Shown here: piece after piece, positions 1-10,551 of the stretch | How positions within the stretch are numbered: the stretch's first letter is position 1 | Layout: every line of letters begins with the position of its first letter | NCBI GenBank assembly: GCA_016758965.1 | Contig: JAEPRB010000238.1 | Span: 1-60,410 of the forward strand | Length of the DNA stretch: 60,410 bases | Reading direction: 5' to 3' | Origin: Circinella minor | Lineage: Eukaryota > Mucoromycota > Mucoromycetes > Mucorales > Lichtheimiaceae | The notes under the pieces: generated by a model | The model's input: the letters and a program-made list of their open reading frames with translations, nothing else | What the model was told of the DNA's origin: nothing | Databases searched by the model: none | Made by a program: the position numbers and the translations under genes

Positions 1-7
1 TACCACA

Positions 8-47
8 GGTATTTTCAGCGGTTTCTATGTCGCCGCTGCAAAATACC
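8..47. repeat. Imperfect inverted repeat (hairpin)
   Basis: Arms GGTATTTTCAGCGG (8-21) and CCGCTGCAAAATACC (33-47) pair with a single bulged base around an 11-base loop. It could be the end of a small transposon cut by the window edge, but no partner end is visible. The surrounding 1-300 has no gene that I recognise. Confidence 0.5.
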
Positions 48-307
48 ATGTAATTTTTTCAGTCCCAAGCCAAAATTAATTCAAGACCCAATCTTAATTT
101 TTCAGACCCAAACCCAAAATACTGTATATATAGTAGCGGTGTTCTAAATAACAAAATTGAAACAATTTCTCAATTTTGGCAGTTATAAGTGAAATACACC
201 CTAAGAAGATAGATTAAGTATACTACTTGGTGCGTTTAAAACCAAAAGATAAGTAGTTGGTTTGCAATTAAAATATTTTGAAGATGGAGATATATCTTTA
301 CCAATAA

Positions 308-512
308 AATTTGGTGGAATTGTAAGCAACTGTGCGTTTAAAGGTGTAAATCCAAACCCTTTTATGATACTTGGCAAAAATAAGGCATTATTGAACTTGA
401 TGGTGAGGAAACACAAGTTTGCAAGACCGAATATAAGCACATGCCAATCCTTGATTGCAATGAGCATATTTTCCCATGGAATCTTTTTATAATTGCTACT
501 ATGAGTCAAAAT
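308..512 (-). pseudogene. Fragment of an MFS transporter (anion:cation symporter type)
   Basis: The minus-strand reading gives KDWHVLIFGLANLCFL followed by ALFLPSIIKGFGFT and AQLLTIPP. This pattern is typical of one helix-loop-helix of fungal Dal5/allantoate-permease-like transporters (major facilitator superfamily), where a 'FLPtIIkglGy...aqLLtvPP' block is conserved. Only about 60 residues of a roughly 500-residue family remain. No start, no other helices and no splice sites are seen nearby, and the similarity stops around 308. It is a relic rather than a gene. The family call is from pattern memory, and the exact substrate cannot be inferred. Confidence 0.5.
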
Positions 513-942
513 AATAATAATAATAATCTAATTTCAATATCTACTATTATGTTTAAAATCCTTATATTCACTACATTATTATTCACGACCAACAGTGTAT
601 CTGGGCTACCAATAACTACCACTATTACAGACAGACATGTCATGATTAATTATATGAGTGATAATGAGTTGACACATTCCAAGTATTTACGTCGAGATTC
701 TACAGATCAAACTATGGATATTTGTATCATAATCAGTATAAAAATGGAGATGAAAAATACAAACGAGATCTCAATTTTTATTCAAAATATGATAAGTGTA
801 TGATGGATATCGATCATAATCACAAATATACAACAAGGTGGTTTGGATGTGAGGAAGATTGCTGGTTCGATGAACGTAAAAATCAATGTAGACGTATCAA
901 GGATGCATATTATGCATTAGAAAGAAATCCAAATGGAAAAAC

Positions 943-943
943 T

Positions 944-985
<42 letters not shown>
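943..985 (+). repeat. (CTA)n microsatellite
   Basis: About 14 CTA/ACT units lie inside the small secreted-protein locus. They encode poly-Tyr in one frame and poly-Thr in another. Confidence 0.9.
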
Positions 986-1116
986 AACAAAAAAGCAAAG
1001 CTCTGCTTCTGATACATTGTTTCATCATTCATTTTTATCTTCATTCCATTTCTATCTTTCTATTTTTGTGACATGGATACGTAACTATTACTATTGTTGC
1101 TTTCATTTTTGGATAA

Positions 1117-1145
1117 AGATTATATATATATATATATATATATAT
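1117..1145. repeat. (TA)n microsatellite
   Basis: A short AT dinucleotide run. Similar runs recur throughout the window (for example 10460-10490, 14630-14645, 17650-17675, 22045-22060). Confidence 0.9.
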
Positions 1146-1252
1146 TATTTTATGTAACTGAACACAATGGCATTTTTTTTATTTACTTTCCTGATATATC
1201 TCGTCAATAAATAAGTTATTAAGATTGAATTTTAAAAGCAACATGTGGTGTG

Positions 1253-1684
1253 TGTTATATCAATCGAAATTAATAAAATGAAGAGACAGTAATAAGTCAA
1301 CGAGACCCAAAAGAACAATAATTGAACTGAAGTTTATTATAATAAAATATTATCACTATTTGTATTAAATTTTAATCAATGGACGGGTATATCAATATGC
1401 GTGTATGAAACAATGATAGTCTTCCGATTTGTTAATGATGATAAATAATGACAATGGTATATGTGAACATTATATCCTATACGTTTTGCCGTTGATAAAA
1501 TAATATATCAATGCAGCTGTCAAATAGTATCAATAAAGAAGACGGACTTCTTTAATATTAAGAGTCATTGAAACATACCGTAAAAATACCAAAATGTCAG
1601 TGAAACATATTTAAAGTAAGCTGTATTTAAATATATATTATTAAATGACTGTTATTATGAAGCCATTGTACGTTGGATACAACA
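1253..1684 (-). mobile_element. LTR, inverted copy (Ty3/gypsy family)
   Basis: Read on minus, this begins with TGTTGTATCC (at 1684) and ends with GATATAACA (at 1253). It matches the plus-strand LTR at 2901-3329 in many aligned blocks, including GAAGTCCGTCTTCT, ATAAACTTCAGTT and TTATTGTTCTTTTGGGTCTC. It is about 432 bp and clearly diverged from its partner. It lies head-on against the integrase remnant, in the opposite orientation to the downstream LTR, so it cannot be the 5' LTR of the same intact element. No 5-bp target duplication is obvious. Confidence 0.75.
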
Positions 1685-1685
1685 C

Positions 1686-2755
1686 CTTAATTGTACTACT
1701 CCAAGAGGAAATAAGTATATTCTTGTTATTGTTGATATTTATTCCTGCTACACACTTTTACGCCCGATACCGGACAAAACAGGTCTCACAATCGCAAAAA
1801 CACTTATTCAAGTATTTGCCGATTTAGGCTTTCCTAAAATCATCCAAAATGATCGTGGCACAGAATTCGTAAACGAAGTTGTTAAACATCTTCTTGATAA
1901 CTGTGGTATAGACTTACGACTAGTTACTTCCTATAATACAATGGCCAATGGAGTTTGCGAGACTAAGGTAAAAGCCATGAAAAGCATCATCGTTAAACGA
2001 TTACATGGTAAAAAAGATGATTGGGATCTTTTCTTACCTGCTGCACAACTGAGCATTAATAATAAAATCGCGAAGTTACACAACAGCCGCCCTTTTTCTC
2101 TCTTCTTTGCACGTCAACCAAATTTATGGGAAGACTACAGTCATTTAAACTCAACTGAAGTAAATAATAAAATACACTTCAATGACAAACGAGAAGAAAA
2201 CATGGCTAACATTGTTATACCAGCCATCCGTGATCGTATGAATGCTTTACAAAAAGCCCAGCAAGAAAAATTTTCTAAAAAATTCCGAATTATTAAAGAA
2301 TTTCCTGTTGGCAGCAAAGTGATGATTCAAAATATGACGCGCCGCTCTAAAACAGATGTTCGTTATGAAGGCCCTTACACAGTGCATGGAAAGAATAAAG
2401 GCAATGGCCAATATGTTCTTACTGACGCAACTGGCGCTCTTCACTCACGTGATGTTCCTCCACATCAAATAAAATTAATTTCTCAGGATACCATTGCTTC
2501 TGGCGATGACTTCTTTGAAGTTCAATCAATCATTGATCATGAAGGAACACCAGGAAATTATAAATATCTTGTATGATGGAAAGGTTACCATCCTGATGAT
2601 GATACGTGGGAACCCATTGAACATTTCAATGACCTTACACAAATTGAAAGATATTGGCAATGTCGGAATCAAGAAAAGATTTCAAACAAAAATCTGAAAT
2701 GTGTATCACTACCACGTCGATCATCACGCCTCACTAATAAACACAGATGCACTTA
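1686..2755 (+). pseudogene. Ty3/gypsy chromovirus integrase C-terminal part plus chromodomain
   Basis: One continuous frame encodes the RNase-H-like integrase core from just after the first catalytic Asp (lost at the junction with the inverted LTR). It retains the second Asp in IQNDRGTEF and the Glu in NGVCETKVK, then the integrase C-terminal SH3-like part and a chromodomain (FEVQSIIDHEG ... WKGYHPDDDTWEP). A TGA at 2574-2576 interrupts the chromodomain just before WKGY, after which the same frame stays open to TAA at about 2753. Gag, protease, reverse transcriptase and RNase H are absent. This is the 3' end of a chromovirus pol, now non-functional. In the family, the chromodomain targets integration to modified chromatin. 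Confidence 0.85.
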
Positions 2756-2900
2756 AATATGTCTTTCTCCAAAACTAATTTTTCCCAACTATCGACCCAT
2801 GGGTTTTTAACTGGAGTTTTATCGATATATGCTTTTCTTAAAGACAAGTGTTTACATCTATCTTATTTAACGGTTGTTCCAACCTGGTGGTGGGGGGTAA

Positions 2901-3329
2901 TGTTGTATCCAACACATATTATACATAAAGATAATTATTTGTCATTTTAATTATTAAAGTATAGCGTATCTTTAATTATGTTTTGCTGACATTTCATGTA
3001 TTTCCCTATTTGGACCATGATTTGTAAGAACACAGAAGTCCGTCTTCTATAATGATAACAGATAACAACTGCATAGATATATCATATCATCAACCGCTCA
3101 AAGTCTAATCTTAATATCATTAATCTTATATTCATAATTCACACGGCCATGACAAATTTAAATCTTACGTATAACTATATACACATATCAATATATCCCA
3201 CTGATAATAAGATTCATATAAATAGAGATAATATTTTATTTTAATAAACTTCAGTTTAATTATTGTTCTTTTGGGTCTCGTTGACTTTTTAACATCTCTT
3301 TATTTTTATTATATTTGATTGATATAACA
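2901..3329 (+). mobile_element. 3' LTR of the Ty3/gypsy remnant
   Basis: A purine tract, GGTGGTGGGGGGT (2886-2898), immediately precedes TGTTGTATCC. This is the expected plus-strand priming tract followed by the LTR start. The end is set at GATATAACA (3329) because similarity to the inverted copy at 1253-1684 stops there and the two tips form a short inverted repeat. It is about 429 bp. Confidence 0.75.
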
Positions 3330-4286
3330 CATATTAACAAATTTAATTATTTACATGCTTTAAATACGATGTGTTCTTTATTCGCTTCTTCTCTTATTAT
3401 AATGAAACTACAGTAATAAAAAAACATATGTCCATAGACTTCCAGCCGAGTGCTCCAATCTCTAAGTCTCCATTTTTTTTTTTTTTGATTTTCAACTACC
3501 TTGAAGGCTGGTACCGAGGTCCGAGCCACCCCATGTACCAAATAAAAATATATCTCATATAAAGTAATGGAAACAATTATTATATTTTCACATTTAGACA
3601 GTAATAATCATAGGTAACTCCTTTACTGACAGATTATCTAATCAACTACACAAAGTATATAATTTAAAGAACTTTTCTCCTTTTTTATTATCATACATAA
3701 CTTCCTATATAATCATTACAATTTTTTTTTTAAAAAACTGTATACGTTTCATACACACATATTGATGATATCCTAACTGATTATAAGAATTTAATATAAA
3801 TTTAGAAAATCACTTTGACATACATATTATCATCTTGGTCTCTTTTATTTATTCATATAATAACCTTTTCCAGAGACGCTACTCAGGTTCATCTTTTCCT
3901 CTGATATATATATAATAACCCTTTTTGTATATTTTTCTTTCTGTTTTATATACAGAAGTACATTATTTGTGTTAAGGGTATCCCTTTTATATCACATCTA
4001 TCAGTTACAATCATTATTTAAACCATTTTTTTTCTCTATATATCTCTTATAAAATAAAATTTCTAAAATATTGTAAAAAAAAAAACAAAGACGTTCAATC
4101 AAAATATAAATCATCTTTTTTCTTCTCAATCCTTCTTGTATTGATACAGTGTATAAATAGATAGAGAAAGAGGGTGTGTGAGGGAGGGATGCGTGTATGT
4201 ATGTGTATGTATATATGTATGTATGTCTGTTTTGCAGAACCAAGCTGTCCAGCAGTTCAATGGAAGAAAGGAAATGTAAAAAGGAA
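3330..4286. other. Intergenic, no recognisable gene
   Basis: AT-rich sequence with homopolymer runs. A somewhat GC-richer patch at about 3430-3540 with an internal T14 run could be an old short element, but I cannot name it. The 3' UTR of the SNF5 gene must lie in the right part. Confidence 0.5.
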
Positions 4287-6636
4287 TTACCAATTTTGAG
4301 ATACTGGTTGATTTCGTATTTCTGTATCAGTATAATTAGGTGGTCTAGCTCTATTAAATTTGAAAAAGTATAATCCACAAGCATTACATAATGTCTATAA
4401 TAATAATAATAATAATAATAATAAATGAGTTTCCTATTAATTGATCTTTTTAACTATATATTTTATTAAATAATATTTAGCTCACCTTTTCACCATAAGG
4501 CCCACTTCGTATAATAGATGTTTGTTGTGAATTACATCGACAATTATAACATGACCAAGTTCTATCTACAGCATTACCTATTTTATAAACAGTCTTGTTT
4601 TTTAAATACCCAAAGTTTATCTACCTTATTTGAAATAATATATCAATAAAAAATAATAATTACTTGGTACTGGTTTTGTAGTATGATCTACCATAGTGGA
4701 AAATCGATTTCCTGTGTTTAGAGGTATACCACCATTGTGAATATGCGATTCATCGTGATCTTTTGAATGTAATGTTGTAGCAATATTTTGACGAGCTTTT
4801 TGTGCACTTCGTCTTGTTGAATAATAAGCTGGTGTTTCTTGACCACGTCCATTATCTTCAGATACATCATCATAAACAGGTGGTAATGTATGACAATTTG
4901 TTCGATGTGTTTTAATAGGTTCCAAATCTGGTAAAATAAGTCCTCTACGACTACGTACTTGACGTCGTTTACGTCTATACAAAATTAAATAAACTTAATT
5001 ATATTATTTCATCCATAACCAATTTTTTTTATTATATATAAATACCTTGCTTCTCTCATTCGATCACGTTCAACTTTATCAATTTCTGCATTTGTCAATT
5101 CTAAAACTGCAGGTGTAAACCTATCTGCAGTATTCAAATCACGTACAATACTTTTTACAGTAGGTAATAAACTACGTCGAAGATCATCATCAGCAACTGT
5201 AGATCCATCAAATTCATGACCTGTAAGTAAAAGATATTTAATATGTGCATGAACTTGTTCACGAATTGAATGAGCAATAGCAGATCTGTTATTAAAAAAT
5301 ATTGTTTGTTTTAATCAATTAATCAATTAGTTAGAGTTTATTTTTATTATTCTTAATATTATACTTACTTAAATTCACCACCAAGACCTAATTCTTTAAC
5401 TAAAACTTCAGCAAATCGTTCAGGTGAATTATGTCGACAATTGATATCCCATTCAAATTGATCAATAAGTGCTTGGTTACCCACAGTAATATCCAACTAA
5501 AAGTAAATAATATGTTTTTTAATATACAAATACATCATCATCATCATCATCATCATCATAATACTAACCTTAATTAATGTTCGTAATTCTGAACTACCTT
5601 TAACTTTTTTATCCATGTCTTTTTCTGCTTCATTCAATTGTTCTTCTTTTTGTTTTTCATTTGTTGTATAATTATTTTTTCCTTGTTTATGTTTATCAAA
5701 TACTTCAAGTGAATTTTGTGTTTCTACTTGATCTTCTACTTGATCATTACTTGTTACCATACTAGCTACATGTAATTCATAATCTTCAATTTGATCATTT
5801 ATAGCACGAACAATACTTGGTTTAAATAATGCTACTGGTAAATTTAAATCTTCACATAAAACAATAGCAAATTGTTCTGGAGTAATAAGTCGTTCTATAA
5901 AAATATCTTAATTATTATTATCATTTTTTTTTCATCCTTTTTTTTTTATTATTAAACTTACCATTTAAATTCCAAGTGAATGTATCTCTTAATTTATATC
6001 CATCAATATCAAATTCAAGTCGAATAGGTACTAAAGTATCTTGTGTTATTGCTTGTTCAACAAGTTTTTTCATTGGACTATTTGATAATAATAAATTAAT
6101 CATTTCTTTTTTGTTTTTGTTTTTGTTTTTTTTATAATTAAATAATAAAATAACTTTACAAATGAAAATCTGTTGTTTGCCTTCGTCGTTTTCGATCGCG
6201 AGGATAAATAATATGACCCCTGAGATCATTTCCTTCCCTTTGTTGTCGTTGTTGATTTATCATATATCCTTTACCAAATACAGCTGTCGAATTATGATGC
6301 ATACGTAACATTTTATCATGTTGAAATGCATCAATATCTGTCTTTTTCTCTCTTGCAAGTTCAATATAATATTTATGTTGTTTATTTAAAGTCTTTTGAT
6401 ATATTTCGTCTCGTTTTTGATATTGTGTTAATTGTTTTCGTCGTGACTCATTATCAAGTTTAAATGTTTCATTAGGTGGAATAATAACTCCTGAAGGTGG
6501 TGCTTGTTGATTAGTAGGTTGTGGTAATACTTGTTGTTGTTGTTGTTGTTGTTGAGACGGTAATGGAGGTCTTATAATTGGTTTGATCGAACCATTCGAT
6601 GCATCTGCTAATGTGTTTTGTCGTTGTGGTAATGAC

Positions 6637-6670
<34 letters not shown>

Positions 6671-6902
6671 GCTGTTGGCTAACAATAGTTTGATGGTGCA
6701 TTTTATGTTGTGAAGCTAACATTGGAGCATGACCCGGTGGTGAAGCTGGTGAAGAATTGGGCCAATCAACAGATGCACCAGGCATACGTGGACGATTATT
6801 TAATGGAAAACCTTGTGGTGTTAAACCTCCTGGCATAGAAGGATAAGATGAAATTCCAGCTGTTGCCATGCGTTGTTTGTCAAAGAAGTTATTATTTTGC
6901 AT
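4287..6902 (-). CDS. SNF5: SNF5/SMARCB1 family chromatin-remodelling subunit with C-terminal GATA zinc finger
   Basis: Model of 8 exons: complement(4287..4394, 4486..4577, 4664..4974, 5046..5285, 5369..5496, 5569..5894, 5962..6077, 6160..6902), 687 aa. All junctions are GT/AG and in phase. The N-terminal 250 residues are low complexity with two poly-Gln tracts. The SNF5 domain follows: repeat 1 around residues 250-345 ([34 protein letters not shown]) and repeat 2 around 396-440 ([33 protein letters not shown]), separated by a charged insert of about 50 residues. The last two exons encode a GATA-type finger (CYNC ... GPYGEKTLCNACG, about 630-660). Known role: core subunit of SWI/SNF or RSC nucleosome remodellers in the nucleus. 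The finger implies direct DNA or histone contact (inference). It could be the SFH1-type paralogue instead. The ATG at 6902 is preferred to an upstream GTG. Confidence 0.9.
6525..6676 (-). repeat. Poly-Gln coding (TTG)n runs in SNF5
   Basis: Two CAA/CAG runs, at about 6530-6555 and 6629-6676, encode 8 and about 14 Gln. They are likely length-polymorphic. Confidence 0.85.
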
Positions 6903-7244
6903 CACAAGTAGATAGATTATTATTATTATTTACTTTTGTGTTTAGATGATGAGTAAGAACCGATTCAAAGAATCGATGAAAAGAAAATTGAAAGATTAAA
7001 AAAAAAACAAGTATAATTGAATCGAGAACAGATAAACGCGATTACTGTAAAATAGAAAGAAACTTTTTTTTTTCTTAAAAGAGAAAGATGGTGTACAGAA
7101 AAAAAAAGGGGGGTACAAAGAAAGAAAGAAAAAAAAAAGTCCAAAAGATTATTTTACAGTGTGTATTTATTTTACTCCACCAATTTTGAATTTGACTGAG
7201 TTAAAAAGAAAGAGAGATGCGAAAGATAGTTTTTTTTTTTTTTA
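6903..7244. other. Intergenic between SNF5 promoter and AP-3 mu 3' end
   Basis: 342 bp of A/G-rich sequence on plus (T/C-rich for the minus-strand genes). It must hold the SNF5 promoter and 5' UTR and the AP-3 mu terminator. No clear TATA box or named site. Confidence 0.5.
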
Positions 7245-9367
7245 TTAAGTACGAACATGAAACTTTCCTGCCTTCGTTAATGATCTAACACCCTAAATAA
7301 TAACAAAGATTAGATTAGATCAATAATTATTATCGCTTACTAGATAAATTTATTATATATATACCTTATATGGTTTATAACCTTCATGGAAGAGTCGTAA
7401 ACTATCCACTTTAAGTCCAGATACTGCATACATGCTAATCTGAAAATCGATTCCAATTGTCATACCAGTTTCTGGATTAAGATCACTAAAAGTAATAATA
7501 GTTTAATATATTTGTATTTAGCCTCTTTTTTGTTCCTTTCTTCCAACTTTTTACCTGCTTCTAAATGTTCCTGATAACATAGGTGCACGATCTCGCTGTT
7601 GAATTTTACCAATATCCCATTTAATAGACTATATATACAATATTACAAAATGTTATTATTGTTCCTTTTGCACTTATCCAAACTTGAATATTAATAATAA
7701 ACATTATAATATTACCTTTGTTACAGGATCATACATATATTGACCAGCATTACAAGTAGCATTGACACTGATTGTACTCTTTGGCATTGGTAAAGATACT
7801 TTTACATTTTCAATAGGTTTACCATCTGTTGATCTTGGATGAACAGTAATATCAAATCTACCACCATTTTTAGATATCAGTATTTGAGGCTTTACTTGAA
7901 GTGGCATTGCTTGGTAATGAGTTAATTCAGCACTAATCAAAAGATTAGAAAATTGATTAGTTTTATCCTTTTAGAAATATTGGTGCTGTTGTTATTATTT
8001 ACCGGTATGACATGAGCTTAAAATGACCATCTGGAGGTACAAACGATAAAACCTTATCACTTTCCCATTTTCTATATCTGTTTTTTTTAATGAAAAGTGA
8101 AATTTAATAAGAAGAAAACATCAGTATATTTATAATAAACTTTCTTTTGTATTATTTTGTAATTATTATTACTATTGTTATTACCTTACACATGGATGGA
8201 AACTCACATCATCAATGACTCTAGGATTTATAAAACTAAGAGTTAAATCAGGCATACCTGATAGTCGACAGTTTGCTACTACATTTCCATGTGCTTCACA
8301 AGAAACAACAGTACCATTCCTATATTATTTAAAAAACATTATTAGTAAATATAAGTGAATTGTTACCCGTTACCACAAAAACATTAATAACTTACTGAGC
8401 TATTGTAGCATCAATCTCTTCCACAATATCAAAATAAATTTCATTTTGTGTATATTTAACACCAGCTTTTCGCCAAGGAATAGTTGATAAATTTTGTGGA
8501 AACTTGGGTGCCACGCTATATTATTATTATTATTATTATTATTTTGATGTATGAAAAGACCTTTGTTTTGAAAGTAATCATAAAAAAAAAAAGAGTTTAG
8601 ATAAATAAGTATTATAAAACCCCTTTTCTTACCCAGCAGCAGCACCGACAGTAGTCATGACTCTATTCATAATTGTTGGTGGCATGATGATATCTTTTAA
8701 TGTGTTTGGTTCGGTTGTCAATGGGTATCCATAATCCATCATTTCTTCTAATAATTGATATACTGTAACAAAATTTTCACGTATCGATAATTCAGAGACA
8801 TCTGCAAGATAATCCGTTAAAATATCTATAATGCGATGAATAAATTCAAATACCAACATTGGATCCACTACATATAAAAATATAATTCTATTAGCCTTTA
8901 TATTTTATTCTCTGTCCTTTTTCCTCCCTATCTTACCTTCGCGATCTACTGGACATAACCATATCAAATCATCTCTTAATACATTTAACAACCAATATTT
9001 TGGTGTTTCAAGAATAGGTGGAACGTCTTCTCTAGTATAAAATGGTTCTTTCCATTCTTGTCCTGTTCCTCCTTTTTCCTCCATACCACCCGGTAATGAG
9101 TTCATAAATTTAGCACTTTCGTCATTGAACACGTCAACGATTTGTCGAGAAATGATGCCACGCCAATGTTTCTCAATAATGATTTTTCTAAAGTGAAAAC
9201 AATCGTCAAAGGAGTCTATACCATTAAAACTTCCTCACTCTTTTCCTTTTTCTTTTTCTTTTTCTTTTTTTTTTTTTTTGTTTGTAAATATAAATATATA
9301 CCGTATATTGAATACGAGATTGCGATTATTACCCTTGAAGATTTATAACAAAGAGTGAGTTGATCAT
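7245..9367 (-). CDS. APM3: AP-3 complex subunit mu (medium chain)
   Basis: Model of 10 exons: complement(7245..7292, 7365..7485, 7555..7628, 7716..7932, 8003..8077, 8185..8319, 8396..8515, 8633..8867, 8937..9187, 9333..9367), 436 aa, all GT/AG and in phase. It starts MINSLFVINLQGKIIIEKHW, the longin-like N-terminal half of adaptor mu chains. The C-terminal mu-homology domain has the AP-3-specific run SGMPDLTLSFINP ... DDVSFHPC, then RKWESDKVLSFVPPDG. It ends GVRSLTKAGKFHVRT. Length fits the family (human about 418). Known role: AP-3 coats vesicles carrying cargo from the Golgi or endosome to the vacuole, and mu reads Yxx-phi signals. The first exon is only 35 nt and is easily missed by gene callers. 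Confidence 0.95.
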
Positions 9368-9559
9368 TCTTGAAAGTTGTACAAAAGGTAAAAAAAAAGG
9401 TACAACTTTGGCGCGGGTTTCAACTTTTTTGTTTCAGATAAAAGATGCAAAGTTGAAAAGAAAGAAAAAATCCCGCTCTTTTATAATTCTTTTTCATTCA
9501 CACCAAAAAGAAAGGAACTTATATTAAATAAACAACGTTTTTTATTATATATTAAATAA
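9368..9559. other. Short intergenic, AP-3 mu promoter / methyltransferase 3' end
   Basis: It contains a GC-richer island, TTTGGCGCGGGTTT (about 9406-9419), just upstream of the AP-3 mu start. This could be an E2F/MBF-like site (TTTSGCGC core), which is inference from the motif only. Confidence 0.3.
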
Positions 9560-10551
9560 TTAAAGTAAACTTTTTCGTTGAGTCCAAAAAATATCGGTAT
9601 CATGAGGATAGTGAACATAACCATCTACGTTTAAATTAAATCCATTGTCAGAATCATCAAGAATTGACTTTATTTGTTCTTTAACTTCATTCTGTTCTTT
9701 TTGTGAAAGCATTTTAATATGACTTCTTGTTTTCATAATTCGAGTAATAACAGTTTCTTTTGTACAATACATATCATTTGTAGTTTGCTTATATTTTAAA
9801 GGCAAATCAAATAATTGATTGACTTTTGGTTCTTTAAAAATTGTTTTCCATTTTTGTTGACGATATTGGGGTGCATCACCTTCATATTGTTCATATAAAC
9901 TATTAAACATAAAAGTGATGTTATTATTATTATGATATATTTAAATAATCCTTCTTTTTTTTTTTTTTTTTTTACTTACTCTCGTAATTTTCGAACCCAT
10001 TGACTACGTTCTTTACTTTCTAAATTCCATACAAGAATTAAATAACCTTCAGGTTTTAAAATTCGATGTATTTCTTCAAGACTTTTAATATCTGCAAACC
10101 AATGAAAAGCTTGAAATATAAATACTACTTGTTGTGATTTTGATGGTAATGGAATATTCCAACTCGTTCCTTTAATTGTTTGTACTTGTGGAAATAGTGT
10201 TATAAGTTTTTCCCGCATAGTATCCACAGGTTCAATTGCACTGATATTAGTATAATGACCTTGTTCAACTAAAAGTTTTGTACCAAGACCAGTACCAGCA
10301 GCCAAATCTACCATAGGTATATCTTTATTATTATTATTATTATTTACTAATAATAAAGATTCGAGTTGATCCAAAACTGCTTGTGGATAAGTAGGTCGTA
10401 ACTTTGCTATATAAATTTTATAGATAAAAAATTATTATTAAACTGTGAAATTAATATTGATATATCTATATATATATCTATATATATATATACTACCATA
10501 TGCATCAGCTTGACTAAAACCATTAGCAGCAGTAGGATGAATAAATGTCAT
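9560..10551 (-). CDS. Class I SAM-dependent methyltransferase
   Basis: Model: complement(9560..9899, 9980..10406, 10497..10551), 273 aa, in phase. It begins MTFIHPTAANGFSQADAY. SAM-binding motif I is VDLAAGTGLGTKLL. The acidic end of strand 2 is AIEPVDTM. Strand 4 is VVFIFQAFHWF, followed by RILKPEGYLILVWNL. This is the Methyltransf_11 (UbiE/Coq5-like) fold, in the branch with the 'F...A..Y...RP.YP' N-terminus, which is common in fungi and bacteria and usually uncharacterised. The substrate cannot be told. No signal peptide or membrane segment, so it is probably soluble. A short Asn run (around residue 50) comes from a TTA/AAT repeat at 10327-10346. Confidence 0.88.

Larger units (their letters stand above)
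549..1160 (+). pseudogene. Small secreted Cys-containing protein gene, frame broken
   Basis: An ATG at 549 (or 501 in the same frame) opens a classic signal peptide: MFK, then a hydrophobic run ILIFTTLLFTT, then SVSG. About 45 residues follow before the frame becomes unconvincing near 715. A second frame, continuous through about 719-1012, then gives a hydrophilic, Cys-containing stretch (KYDKC, WFGCEEDCWFDE, NQCRR) that looks like the mature part. No intron of normal size with GT/AG joins them, so a one-base indel is the simplest explanation. At 943-985 a CTA microsatellite follows. Read in a third frame it gives poly-Thr and then a hydrophobic tail, which would fit a Thr-rich stalk and membrane or GPI end. 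Function is unknown. Either the gene is broken or my frame joins are wrong. Confidence 0.35.

Noticed and set aside
1253..3329. DIRS-type element (inverted terminal repeats)
   Set aside because: The internal protein is a DDE integrase with chromodomain, not a tyrosine recombinase, and a polypurine tract precedes the right LTR.
3430..3540. tRNA-like GC-richer patch
   Set aside because: No cloverleaf can be drawn. The T14 run interrupts it and there is no GTTCRA box.
4001..4384. 127-codon minus frame
   Set aside because: Its right part overlaps the true last exon of SNF5 (4287-4394) in another frame, and the rest is 3' flank with a GT/TA repeat giving Tyr/Thr runs.
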